In this document: one piece after another, positions 48,890 through 61,631 of the stretch
How positions within the stretch are numbered: position 1 is the first letter of the stretch
Layout of the letters: the number at the start of each line of letters is the position of its first letter
NCBI GenBank assembly: GCA_020747065.1
Contig: JAGMVK010000018.1
Coordinates: 1,141,274-1,205,273, forward strand
Length of the DNA: 64,000 bases
DNA from: Cadophora sp. MPI-SDFR-AT-0126
Lineage: Eukaryota > Ascomycota > Leotiomycetes > Helotiales > Ploettnerulaceae
Direction of reading: 5' to 3'
Program-made: the position numbers and the translations under genes
Notes under the pieces: model-generated
Told to the model about the DNA's origin: nothing
Database searches by the model: none
What the model saw: only the letters and a program-made list of their open reading frames with translations

Positions 48890-50941
48890 TTGTGGGTCAA
48901 AAATCAAAAATCATTAAAAGTTGGGGACCGCAAGAATTGGCTCCGCTCTGTGATGACACGGTACCTGCGAGTACAGCTTGGAGGGGCGCACAGCCACAAG
49001 CGTCTGGAAGTGAAGCCCGCTTAAAAGAATTAACTAAGAATTTAGCGACACGCAATTCGCCTTTACTATATACAGTAGCCCTGGAGGCAGTAATGGAACT
49101 CAGGCGGCTTAGGGGTCTCTCGCCATTAATAGCACGGCAGTTGTTTACTTCAATAGTCGCTCTAGCTATAGACTATGCCTCTAATATTTAGATACACGCC
49201 TTTAAAGATAAACTCATAGGACCTATTAATAGGGTCCAAAGAATAGGAGCGCAGGCGATTATAGGGACATTTATCACAGTAGTAATAAGTATTACAGAAG
49301 CAGAGGCCTATATTACTAGCGCATAAGACTGCTTCTAGAGATAAGTAGTTAAGTTATAGACAGATATTCACGCGCTACCCAAAACTAACTTACTTTGAAA
49401 GAATATATCTTAAATACGAAAGTTTAGAAAATAATATCGCTTACTACTTTACTAAGTAATAGAGGCACTTACAGATATAGCGATAGAGTATAATGGTCCG
49501 ATATTTACTCGTTGTAAATACAGAGGCTAGGGTTAATCTCTGATAATCAAGAAGTAGGTATATCACGTAGACAGTTAAAGACAGTTACTAGTACTAGGTA
49601 GGAATACTATTAAAGTTAAGTATAAAGCTCTTATCTAATAGTAGACGTGCTAGTCTTTATAGAACCTTCGTTCTCCTTAGATCTTCCGGGATCTAGTAAG
49701 ATCCCTAGATCTATCACGTGACCTAGACGCGGAAACCTACGGCTAATTCGCTGTGTTATATAATACTACTATAATAAAATACTATATGCTACGTATTTCT
49801 TAGACCCTTATTAGTTCCTGTGAGCTCTACTTCTAGGAGCTACTTGGCTCTCAGGAGTACGCCTGCTCAGAGGATATCCTCTCCTAGGGCCCCGCGAACC
49901 CCCAGGAGCGTTCGTAACATAGAGTAGCTAGAAACTATCAACTTATATACGTTAGTACTATAAGAGAAAAAAGTACAAACTATTACCGACGAATTAGTAT
50001 CGAGATAACTAGGCACAAATAAGGCAATACGTATCGCTGTAAGCAGTTCCGCACGAAATAAAGTAGTCGGAGTAAGTAGCGTGATTAAATTATATTAGTT
50101 AACACGTAGTAACTTAAGAGATAAGATCTCGTTCTTCTTCTCTACACTAAGTAAGAGAGAAGAATAAAACCCGTACTCTAGAGAGCTAGCAGCAATAGCT
50201 AATACTCTAAGTACACTAATACAGCTCAGATTTCGTCGAATTATATTAACAATAAGAAATAAAGCAGCTACACTTATACTTAAGAAGCTTCGATAATAAT
50301 CCGAATAAAAGTACATCAGCTATATCTATAAGTTAATAAGAGCCTTAAGAAGAGATAAGAACACGATAATAATCTTATAGCTCCTATTAAGTAAGGAAAA
50401 CGAACTTATAAAGCTTGCTAAAGAGAAGGTAAAAGCTGCAATAAGCTAAGGTATTATCCTATAGACACAGCTCCCTAGAATAAGATTAATAACTCTTAAT
50501 ATAGCGCGAGCTAAGTATAGCACTATAAGAGAGTTACTAGAAAACATTAGAAAACATTCTAAAAGAGTTAATATAGTATTACCTAGTAAATATATATAAT
50601 AGCTCTACGACTGACTATCGTAGAAAGAAGCTAATATACTTACCTAACTTAGAATAGATATAATAAGACTAAACGTCTATTTCCACCGAATTAAAGCTAT
50701 GTTAATAGATTAGTATAAATATAGATAAGCGCGTAAGATAGTAGATTACTTTCTCTTCTAGTACAGAAAGTAGATAGCGCATCGTACCAAGATACTATAA
50801 TATATAGATATAAGTAAAGGGAATATATCTTTCTACTTAAGCGGAAAGTCTCTAATAGATAATAAGAACTAGGCTTCGAATATAACGCTATTCGAGTAAT
50901 AATACAACTCGTATTAGCTATAGGTCGACTTAATACGAACT
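48890..50941 (+). mobile_element. Tad1-like LINE (non-LTR retrotransposon) relic, 3' part
   Basis: An open stretch to 49,191 (LEAVMELRRLRGLSPLIARQ, IVALAIDYASN) matches the C-terminal reverse transcriptase/thumb region of fungal Tad-clade LINEs. It continues with stops (INRVQRIGAQAIIGTF near 49,225). Further on, the RNase H-like region (YSRELAAIANTLSTL near 50,170) and a final zinc-binding segment (near 50,705-50,770) are readable in pieces. All are broken by stops and C-to-T changes. The 5' part is absent. The element is cut at 50,941 by the inverted Gypsy copy B. The span 49,650-49,900 is less A+T-rich and not assigned. Confidence 0.85.
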
Positions 50942-51163
50942 TGTAACGACGTAATATTACTAAGTGCAGTATTAAGTATAGGAGTAAGAGAGTAGGTAAG
51001 TAGTAATATTATAGGTTTAGTATAAAGGAAATAAGAAAGTAAGAAGCTCTTAAAGGAGAAGTAGTCTTATATATATATAAATCTAGTTTAGCTTTTATCT
51101 AGTAATATTCTAGCTAAATCTAAGTACTTTTATTTCTAGTACTTCTATTACTTTAATATTATA
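50942..51163 (-). repeat. Gypsy copy B, 3' LTR (minus orientation, 222 bp)
   Basis: Starts TGTAACGACG and ends TATTATA in plus-strand terms, the inverted form of the 222-bp LTR. Immediately after it comes the inverted purine tract (CTCTCTTTCT), as expected for a minus-strand element. Confidence 0.87.
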
Positions 51164-51743
51164 TTACTCTCTTTCTATAAGAGAGCTTACTCTTAAGCTT
51201 TAAATTATATTTTTATATAGAATTATTATTATATACAATAATAAAGATATATAGCTTTAGTAGAGAGATTTTAAAGGAAATATTAATCTAGTAATACTAA
51301 TTAATAATAGTAGTAATAGTAAGTAAGGTAATAACTTAATTATAAAATTATTTGAAAAGTATCTGAATTAAGTCTAATAAAGCTATAATTACTTATTATT
51401 ATATATATTATAATACTTAATAGTATAGATTTTTAGAATTCTAGCTTTTTTTTTTAAATAACTATAACTTTAAGCTCTATAAGTAAACCTTATATATAGA
51501 GATTTATTAATTTATATATATTACTAATATATTTTAATAGTTTATATTAAATAAAATAAGTAATTTAAGGGTAAGTTAAGTTCTGAATTCTTAGTAGTTT
51601 AGTAGTAATTTAGAATTAATTTAGTATATTAATATAAATAGTACTTACTCTAACTCTTATTAATACTCTTAAGTTTATTTATTATAAGTATTATATCTAA
51701 TATATCTACTTACTTACTATAGAACTAGATTATATTTATAAGT

Positions 51744-51938
51744 TATCGTGCAGTAGTGCGAGTAGGCTGGGTTAAAGAGACGAGATCTCCTAATTAGGGT
51801 AAAAGTATAGTATAAAAAGATATATTTAAAAGAGTATTACCTCCTTAAGGGAGGGCCTAAGAGTATATTATATATACATAATATACTTACTAAGTATATA
51901 CTAGATCAGATATAACTTCTAATAGAGCGCGTTTAATA
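51744..51938 (+). repeat. Element X copy 3, with TAAGT duplication
   Basis: 195 bp, starts TATCGTG (RIP of TGTCGTG). Flanked by perfect TAAGT on both sides (51,739-51,743 and 51,939-51,943). The flanks join to continuous copy-B sequence, proving insertion into B. Confidence 0.9.
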
Positions 51939-52040
51939 TAAGTTTAATAGCGCTAAAAGTAAGAAGTATATATATTATAAGAAGTAAGTAGAAAAATATA
52001 ATCTTATAAGTACTTCTTATTTCTTTTTCTTATATTTAGA

Positions 52041-52235
52041 TGTCGTGCAGTGGTGCGAGCAGGCTGGGTTAAAGAGACAAGATCTCCTAATCAGGGTAAA
52101 AGTATAGTATGAAAAGATATATTTAAAAGAGCGTTCCCTCCTTAAGGGAGGGCCTGAGAGCATATTATATATATATGGTATGCTTGCTAAGCATATACTA
52201 GACCAGATGCAACTTCTGACAGAGCGCGTTCGACA
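52041..52235 (+). repeat. Element X copy 4, best preserved, with TTAGA duplication
   Basis: 195 bp, TGTCGTGCAG..GTTCGACA, so TG..CA with 5-bp inverted ends TGTCG/CGACA. Flanked by TTAGA at 52,036-52,040 and 52,236-52,240. It has the highest G+C of the four and may be the youngest. It holds two self-complementary stretches (near CTCCTTAAGGGAG and TATGCTTGCTAAGCATA). Confidence 0.92.
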
Positions 52236-52512
52236 TTAGATTATTATAAATATAATTTAGTTATAATTTAAATAAGCTAAAATACTAATTTCTATATTAG
52301 ATTTTATATTATATAACTAAGGAATATTATAAGCTCTCTTTTACTATTACTACTAAAGATAATAAAAGTATTATTTCTATTACTTAAGAAATTAATACTA
52401 GATTATATATTACTATTACTAATACTTCTAAGATATAAAGTAAGTTATAATTAGAGTTATTAGAGGAAACTTATATTTTTTACTAAGTTATTATAAATCT
52501 AGCTATATAATA

Positions 52513-52657
52513 GGCTATAAGTTATTCTCTTTTCTTTTCTCTTTTCTTTTCTCTTTTCTTTTCTCTTTTCTTTTCTCTTTTCTTTTCTCTTTTCTTTTCT
52601 CTTTTCTTTTCTCTTTTCTTTTCTCTTTTCTTTTCTCTTTTCTTTTCTCTTTTCTTT
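52513..52657. repeat. 12-bp minisatellite CTCTTTTCTTTT
   Basis: About twelve nearly identical units inside copy B. The matching place in copy A (near 60,395-60,420) has only a short A/T-rich run, so the array expanded in B. It is strikingly regular despite RIP all around. Confidence 0.9.
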
Positions 52658-53905
52658 TATTATAAGTTTTACTTATAATTATCTTAATTTAAGATAGAGA
52701 TTTAATTATAGATATACTTATTTTTACTTAAGTAAAGTTTAAATAACTTCTAATTAATATATATTTAAAGTATAGTTTTAATCTTAAGCTAAATCTAAGA
52801 GAAGATTACTATTAGTACTATTGAAGTAGCTAAGAAGATTTATTATACTCTTAAATATAAGAGAGAAGAGAAGAATACTAGTAAGCTACTAGTAAGATTC
52901 TATATAAAAAAATATTTTAGTAATATAAAAGAGAATAAAGAGATTCTAAATAATTTAGAATAAAAAGAGAATAAGTCTTATTTTAGATTATCTTTATTAT
53001 TAATTCTTTATAGTTATATCTTTAATTAGACTTCTTATATAAAAGTAGCTTTTTATAGTAAAACTAGTAAGATATTCTAACTAAAGTATAGTTATAAGAT
53101 TATAATATTAGTATTTTAAATTAGAGAGTATTTAAATAATCTAAATTAAACTTTATTTTATTATCTTACTAATTAGTCTATTATCTTTTAAATAACTATA
53201 ATTTTTATTTTTTATTTTCTTATATAGCTAATTATTTAAGTAAGTTTTAGAGTAATCTTAAAATAGAAGAGTTAACTTAATAAAAATCTCTTAACTTATA
53301 AAGTGATTTTATTAAGTTAGATATATTATATTATATAGTATTAATATTATAGCTTACTTAATTAACTTAATACTTTAAGGTATTATAATATAATTATAAT
53401 ATAAGAACTTCTTATACTTCTTATTCTTCTTAATTCTTAATTATCTTAAAAGGGTTTTAAAGTTATTTCTAACTAAGTAAAAAGTTATTTAAGTCCTAGA
53501 ATAATAGCTTAAGAGTAAGTATATTATAAATATTTAATTCTATAAGTAACTAAAGTTAGTAAAAGTTCCTTACTTAATATAGAATTTTAAATAGCCCTTC
53601 TTATTAATTACTAAGCTTATAACTTAGTTAGTAACTCTTAAGGTTCTTAGTAAATAAGTATACTTTATTATTTACTTAGAAATTAATAGGTCTATAATAT
53701 TAATTTATAGCTTTTATTATATAATTTTATATAGCTTATATATTTAATTTAACTAACTCTTATAATTCTTTTATATATTCTATTATTACTTTAGTATTAT
53801 AATAATTAAGCTTTTCTAGAGAAGTAATAGCTTTAGAAGAGTTCTAATCTTAATTATTCTTTAGATCTAATCTGAATTTAAGTTAGTATATAGCTATACT
53901 AATAG

Positions 53906-54127
53906 TGTAACGTTGAAGTGACGGAAGTGCTGGAAATAGGGGTACTCAGGTTTAGCCGGAATATTACCGGATAGAAGCCGGACCAGATTCGTATATATAT
54001 AGGACCGCTCCTCCTATAAGGGCTCCTTACCTTCTTATTTCCTTTATACTAGATCTATAATATTACTATTTACTTACTCTCTTACTCTTATACTTAATAC
54101 TACACTTAGTAATATTATATTATTATA
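53906..54127 (+). repeat. Copy A 5' LTR (222 bp)
   Basis: TGTAACGTTG..TTATTATA. Its first about 115 bp keep many CpG and CpA/TpG sites that are mutated in the 3' LTR; its last 85 bp are more mutated than the 3' LTR. Confidence 0.92.
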
Positions 54128-57100
54128 TTAAATAAGAAGGTTACTCTTACTAGAGATAGCTTATATAATATCCTATTATCTAGAAGATATAATTAATTAA
54201 TTCTTATCTGAATTACTCTTAATTACTATTTTTAAAAAGTTAAGATTCTAGAGATCTCCTAAATAAACTAATAAACTAGGGTTTAGTTTTACTTATTATA
54301 AATTAATATAATTAAAGTAGAGTAATCTTTATTAATAGAGATTCTAAATAATCCTCTTTATATAAAGGCTACTATAAATAAATTTAAGGTATTATAACTA
54401 CTATTACTAAAATCCTTAAGTTTATAAAACTCTCTTAAACTACCTTTATTCCCCTTTAGAATATAATCGCGTAATTCCTACTACTTATAGAATTATAGCG
54501 TATAAAAACTACTCTAATACTAATATCCTTTACTAGGAAATTACGAAGTATTCCCTTAATACTCCTAGAACCCTTATTTTAGGCTATACTTAAATCACGC
54601 TTAAATCTTCTCTTATTCTTATTATAAATATTACTAATATAGTAAGTTTATCTAGCGGAGCTACTAATAATACTCTTAACTCTTTAACTCTAATTAGAAG
54701 CTTTTCTAGCTATAAGACTTAAAGTAATAAAGGTAAAGGTTATGTAAATTAAGATAAGAGAGACTTTAATAACCTAGATATATTAAGAGGAATTATTTAA
54801 TTTATAAAGAATTAAAATTATACTTAAGAAGCTTTTTTAACTTATATTAAGTAATTACTAATTTCCGCTTAAGCTACACTAATAGCACCCCTTACTAATC
54901 CTACTTTAATTCCCCTTAAAACCTTATTACTGATTATTTAATTAATAAAAAAAACGAATTAATAAGTTAAAGTAAACGTCCCTTATTTAAGCTAGAAAAT
55001 ACTCCCCTTACTATATATAAAGCGGAATCGGATATTCTTTAAGAACTTAAGGTATAGCTTATAAAAAAGATCTCTTTCTTAAATAAAGAAACTAATCTAA
55101 TATTTAAGTAATAGAAAGCTTTAGTTAAAGATTAATTAAAGGTTAATATAAGTTTTTATCTAAACGCTTAAGTATAGTAAGCTTTAATATAAGAATTAAT
55201 TACTAGCTTAGCTTACTCTTACTTAAAGCTTTAATACTTATTTAAAACTAATATATTCTAAATAGCTTAGAAAATAATTTCTTTACTAGAGACTTACTTC
55301 TTTACTAGAAATAAAGCTTATAAGGCTTATACTAAGTTTTTCAATATAAATATATAAGAACTAGATTATATATATAAAACCTTTATTTAATTTTATATAA
55401 GATTCTAGAATACTATAATTTAAGGAAATATAACTTATATAAAATAGTTCTTTTTTATATAGCTTAAAATTACTTTCTAGCTTTATACTACTATTATATT
55501 AATTAAGAGCTTATAATAAGATAATTATATAATAATAATAACTTATCTTATTTTAATTAATACTAATAAGTAATAGAATATATAATTTAACTTATTTCTT
55601 ACTAGCTTCTATAAATCAGATTCTTTCTAAAGGGTAGCTAAGTCAGGCTCCTTTTAAAAGACTTCCGGATTACTTACTTTTTAATTAGTACTTAAACTTA
55701 CTTCTTCTCCTAACGCTCTCTTTTACTACTACTTAATACTATAGACTTTCGTAACTCTTACCTTACTATATTAAGAGAATATATAGAAACCTTAGGGAGG
55801 TTCTAGTAACTTATAAATAAAGTATTATAAGTATAGAAAGTTTAGATACTATAAGTTAGATTATTTTAAATTAGTTAAGGTTTAAGTCCTTAATAAGGAG
55901 AAAATTAATAATAATACTAAAGAGATAATAGAGAGTAAGAAAGATTAAGTATAGGAAAATAAAGAAGCTTAGGAAAAGACCCTTTCTTAAGCTTATATAA
56001 ATATAATCTATTAAAACTTAATTTAAATTCTCTAATAAGGAGGAAGTAGTTTATAATTAATTATATACTTAGTATAAATAGATTAGGAGTTATACTCTCT
56101 ATATTAGTAGATACTAAAGTAAATAGTAAAGATTTAGCTCCTCTTATATATTATACTAATCTGTAATTTTCAGAACTTCGTTTAAAGCTACGCTACCTAC
56201 TATATATATCTATACTTAATAATTAATAGTTAATATATATATAACTATCTCCTTATAATCCTTAACTTAGGGAAATAAGATATAATAATAAGTATTAAAT
56301 AAATATATTAATTCTATCTTAAGTTATAGATAAACTAGAATTGATTTTTATAGCTATTTAATTACCTGCTTACTAAATAATAGTTTTAGGAGCTAATCTT
56401 ATTCTTTCTATATACGTAGCTCTCTCTATAATAAGACTACTAAAGTAATATAAACTGCAGAGATCTAGTAATCTAAAAGAATAAGATATAACAAAAATAT
56501 CTCTCCTTTATAGTTTAAATACTAGAAGAATATCTCCTTTAAGTTACTCTTAAACTAATCCTAATATTATTTCTTATAAGTAAAAGACTTTTATAAGTCT
56601 AAAAATTAAAATATAAATTATTAAAGGTATTATTTATATCTATATTTATCTATAAAATCAGTATAAACGCCTTCTATTTTAATATAAAACGTAAAGATAC
56701 TAAGTTCTTTTAAATCAGTATTTATAAGATAAACTATATTTTATAAGAATAATATAAACTAGAAGATCCTAATATAATTTAATTCCTATTTAAAAGGCTT
56801 CTGAAATAGTATTAATATCTAAAACTAGTATTTTTTAAAAAAGATATAGATATTCTTTTACTTTATTAATATTATAATTATAAGATTTATTTTAAGGAGC
56901 TACTACTTAATACCTACTTTTCTCTTTACTATTAATTAATAGAGGAGCGTAAAATAATAAAGGAGTACCTTTTAAAGAATCTAGATAAGAGTTTTATTAA
57001 ATTAAGCTAGAGTCTATTTATATTACTTATACTCTTTATTAAAAAGCCTAATAGAGGCCTACGATTCTATATTAATTATCGTAAGCTAAATACCCTTACA

Positions 57101-60100
57101 CAAAAAAACACTCATTTAATTTCCTAAATTAATAAACTCCTTACTAAAGTATTAAATATAAAGATATTTATAAAATTAGATATTTAAGTCGCTTTTAATC
57201 GTATCTGTATAAACCTAGCCTCTAAGGAGTATATTATGTTTTAAACTAGATATAGATTATATAAGTATAAGGTACTACTATTTAGCCTTTATAATAGACC
57301 TAGTATATACTAATATTATATAAATAATGTATTCCTTAACTACCTAGATAACTTCTATATAGCTTACTTAAATAATATCCTAATCTACTCTAAATCTATA
57401 GGGGAATACTAGGCTTATATAGAATCTATATTAAAGTGTTTAATAGAAGCCGGATTATAAGCTAATATTAAGAAATACGAATTCTATATCACTTATATTA
57501 AATACTTAGATTATATAGTAATTACTAAGGGTATTAAGGTAGATCTAGAGAAAGTTAAACTATTATATAACTAGAAGTACCCTAAGGCTATAATAGTTAT
57601 TAAGTTATACTTAGGGTTTTATAGCTTTTACTAATAATTCATATATAACTTTAGGCTTATTACTAAACCTTTATTTACGCTTACTTAACTTATAGTAGCC
57701 TGGAATTAGATAAAAGAGTATCGCGTTATATTTAAAGAGCTCTAAAAGTAGTTACTATTAATTTAATAGATTTACTATTTTTAGCTAGAATTACTTACTA
57801 AGTTAGAAATAAATACTTTTAATAAAGTAATCGCTAGAGTAGTATTATAATAATATAATAATAAATAATAATACTTACTTAGATTTTATTTATGTATACT
57901 TAATAATTATAAACTAAACTAGGAAATCTATAATAAAGAACTATATACTATTATAAAAAGCTTTATAAGTAGTGCTTAGAATTAATATCCCTTTAGAATA
58001 GAATTAAGGTATATTTAAACTACTACTCTTTAAAGTACTTTATAATTACTAAAGTACTTATTATTAAGTAAGCTTATTAGATAGAATTTCTCTCTAACTT
58101 TAATTTCTAAATTATATATACCCTTAGTAAAAATAACTAGAGAGTAAATATCTTAAGCTATTAAGAGTAGGATTTAGAAGTATAGAAATAAGTCTAGAAA
58201 AATAATTAAAGCTAAATCTTACTAGTACTAGAAAGCTTAACCCCTATATTAATTCTAAGCTAGTAGAATAGTTTATTTCCTCTATAGTTATAATATCTCT
58301 TTCACTATTAATTACTACTAAGGTAAAAGCTCTTCTAAATACTTCCTTAGACTCTTTTAACCTTATTAAAAAGCTTTATTAAGATAATTATATTACTTTT
58401 ACTAATATATAAAAATCTTTACTTAAATATTATTTAATTAAAGATAGACTTCTACTTTTTAAAAAATAATTTTATATATAATATAATACTTTCTTTTATA
58501 CTAAGTTAATTAAAGAAGTATATAACTAGTTATTTATTACTTACCTTAGTAAGTTAAAGATATATTAACTCTTAGCTTTAAAATACTACTAAGTTAGAAT
58601 AAGTTTAAATTATAATTAGTATATAAGAAATTACTAAGTTTATTAATTCTTATACTTTAAGTATTCTAAATAGTAAGGCCTTCTCTACTTATTACTAATT
58701 CTAAGTTATCTTATATAATATTTATATATAGATTATAAGGATTTCTTAAAAAATAAGTATAATTATAATAGAATCCTAGTATTTATTAATTACCTAGAAA
58801 AGGATTCTATAATAATTCCTTACTACTAAAATATTAATATATATAGTACTACTAAACTCTTTATCTAGTAAATCTACTAATTTAGATATATTCTAAAGTT
58901 AATTATATTAAATTAAGAACTATAATTTATCTTATTATTTTAGAAAAAGTTCTACTGAATTATTAGTATTAAAGTTAAGCTTTTTATAGTATATTATAAA
59001 GAGATTAATAGCTAGATAGAGATTATAAATAAATATATTAACTAAAGATTATAACTATTTATTAACTTTTACTAAAATAACTAAAGTAAACTAATTCTAT
59101 TAATAAATTAAGCCTAGATAATCCTTCCTTATACTTCTATTAGTATAGCCCTATACTAGCTTAAATTTAGATTAGATCTAAGGAATAGTTAAGATTAGAA
59201 CTCTCTTAAAGCTACTACTCCTTTAGAAAGACTTAATTACTATAATACTAAAGCAGTAGTAGAATATATAAAAGAGGCGTAGGAGTTAACTAAATTAAAT
59301 ATATAAGCTATATAAGATTATATAATAAAAGCTATAAACTAGTACTGCAGATCTATTAATTTCTATGTAAATAATAAAGTGTACTATTTACTAAGAACCT
59401 TAAAAGCTACTAACTAAGTCGTAAGCTTAGTAATTAATAGAAAGAGCTATTTAAAATTCTATATTAAGTAAGGAACTCTTACTAGCTCTAATTACTTATA
59501 AGATTAAATATTTATAATATATTTACTCTTAAACTATTATTCCGGGACTTAAATAATCCCTTACTTAGTTAGGAATAGCCTTAAAACCCTCCTAAAGTAA
59601 TTAAGAGATAAGAAGAATAAGAAGTATAAGAAGTTCTTATATCGCGATTATACTATAATACCTTAAAGTATTAAGTTAGTTAAGTAAGCTATAATCTTAA
59701 TACTATATAGTATAATATATCTAATTTAATAGAGTTACCTTATAAATTAAGAGATTTTCACTAAATTAACTCTTCTACTCTAAGACTACCTTAAAACTTA
59801 CTCGAATAATTAGTTATATAAGAAAATAGAAAAGATAACTATAGTTACTTAAAGATAATAGATTAGTTAGTAAGATAATAAAATAAAGTTTAATTTAGAT
59901 TATCTAAATACTCTCTAATTTAAAGTACTAATACTATAGTCTTATAATTATACCTTAACTAAAATATCTCACTAGTTTCACTATAAGGAGCTACTCCTAT
60001 ATAAGAAGTCTAATTAAAGATATAGCTATAAAAAACTAATAATAAAGCTAATCTAAATAGGGCTTATTCTCCCCTTATTCTAAGTTATTTAGAATCTCCT

Positions 60101-60514
60101 CTTCCTCTCCTACGCTACTAGGGCGTCTACTACTTCGAGTTACCTAGAAACAGGCTAGTAACTCTCCCTCCTCTTCCCCCTTTACTCTCTTATACTTAAT
60201 ATTACTATAACGAACGGTCTTAGCTAATTTAATAGCACTAGTAGTAATCTCCTCTCGGATTTAGCTTAGGGCTAAAACTAGACCCTATTTATATATTAAT
60301 CGAAAGTTATTCTAATCTTACTTAAGGAAAAATAAGTATATCTAGAACTAGATCTTTATCTTAGATAAAGATAATTATAAGTAAAACTTATAATAAAAGA
60401 AAAAAATAAAAGAAAAGGAGGTAACTTATAGTTTATTATATAGCTAGATCTGTAATAATCTAGTAAAAAGCACGGATTTCCTCTAATAACTCTAATTATA
60501 GCTTACTTTATATC

Positions 60515-60585
60515 TTAGGGGTATTAGTAGTAGTAATATATAATCCGGTATTAGTAGCAGTAATATATAATCCGGTATTAATCTC
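60515..60585. repeat. Two-copy tandem duplication of about 29 bp in copy A
   Basis: GGTATTAGTAGTAGTAATAT..ATCCG followed by the same with one change. Only a single trace of this unit is visible in the inverted copy B, so it probably arose in A or its recent parent. Confidence 0.7.
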
Positions 60586-61394
60586 TTAAGAGGTAAAAAT
60601 AATACCCTTATTATCTTTAGTAGTAATAGTAAGGGAGAGCTTATAATATTCCATAGTTATATAGTACGGAATCTAATATAGAAATTAGTATTTTAGCTTA
60701 TCTAGATTATAATTAGACTATATTTATAATAATCGGGATTTAGGAAAAGGAAATAAGAAGTACTTATAAGATTATACTTTTCTACTTATTTCTTATAGTA
60801 CATATACTTCTTACTTCTAGCACTATTAAACTTATAAATATAGTCTAGTTCTATAATAAGTAGGCGGATATATTAGATATAATACTTATAGTAAGCGAAC
60901 TTAAGGGTATTAATAGGGCTTAGAGTAAGTACTATTTATATTAATATACTAAATTAATTCCGAATTACTACTAAATTACTAAAAATTTAGAACTTAATTT
61001 ACTCTTAAATTACTTATTTTATTTAATATAAATTATTAAAATATATTAGTAATATATATAAATTAATAAATCTCTATATATAAGGTTCACTTATAGAGCT
61101 TAAAGTTATAATTATTTAAAGAAGAAAGTTAGAATTCTAAAGATCTACGCTATTAAGTACTATAACACGTATAATAGTAAGTAATTATAGCCTTACTAGA
61201 CTTAGTTTAGATACCTTTTAGATAGCTTTATAGTTAAGTTACTACCTTACTTACTACTACTATTATTATTAATTAGTACTACTAGATTAATACTTTTTTT
61301 AGAATTTCCCTACTAAAGTTATATATCTTTACTATTTTATATAATAATAATTCTATATAGAAATACGATTTAGAGCTTAAGGGTAAGCTCTCTT

Positions 61395-61409
61395 ATAAGA
61401 AGGGAATAA
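61395..61409 (+). promoter_or_regulatory. Polypurine tract of copy A
   Basis: Purine-rich ATAAGAAGGGAA just before the 3' LTR, the expected primer site for plus-strand synthesis; a matching tract precedes the LTR in copies B and C. Confidence 0.65.
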
Positions 61410-61631
61410 TATAATATTAAAGTAACAGAAGTACTAGAAATAAGGGTACTTAGGTTTAGCCGGAATATTACTAGACAGAAGTCGGACTAGATTTATATAT
61501 ATATAGGACTACTTCCTTTATAAGGGCTCCTTACCTTCTTATTTCCTTTGTACTAGACTTATAATATTACTATTTACCTACCCTCTTACTCCTATACTTA
61601 ATACTGCACTTAGTAATATTACGTTATTATA
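61410..61631 (+). repeat. Copy A 3' LTR (222 bp)
   Basis: Exactly the same length as the 5' LTR, with only transitions between them. Its 5' part is heavily RIP-mutated (TATAATATT), while its end keeps C/G at places lost in the 5' LTR. Confidence 0.92.

Larger units (their letters stand above)
53906..61631 (+). mobile_element. Gypsy copy A (Ty3-type LTR retrotransposon), complete, RIP-dead
   Basis: Length 7,726 bp, with both LTRs and a perfect 5-bp duplication AATAG (53,901-53,905 and 61,632-61,636). Between the LTRs, degenerate gag-pol order is protease, reverse transcriptase, RNase H, integrase. A zinc-knuckle-like piece lies near 55,834-55,880 (cysteines mostly lost), a protease active site near 56,115 (VDT followed by a non-Gly codon), reverse transcriptase about 57,040-57,500 (RFYINYRKLNTLTQK; catalytic YxDD read as YLNN at 57,365-57,376) and integrase about 58,500-58,850 (LVFIN..LEKDSIIIPYY). 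Stops are everywhere. A non-coding 3' region of about 1.7 kb precedes the 3' LTR. It is nested in copy B. Confidence 0.93.

Noticed and set aside
50095..50316. 73-codon minus-strand frame
   Set aside because: Antisense to the LINE RNase H remnant; no support.
59300..60430. Chromodomain at the end of the copy A polyprotein
   Set aside because: RIP has erased the region too far to recognise such a domain.
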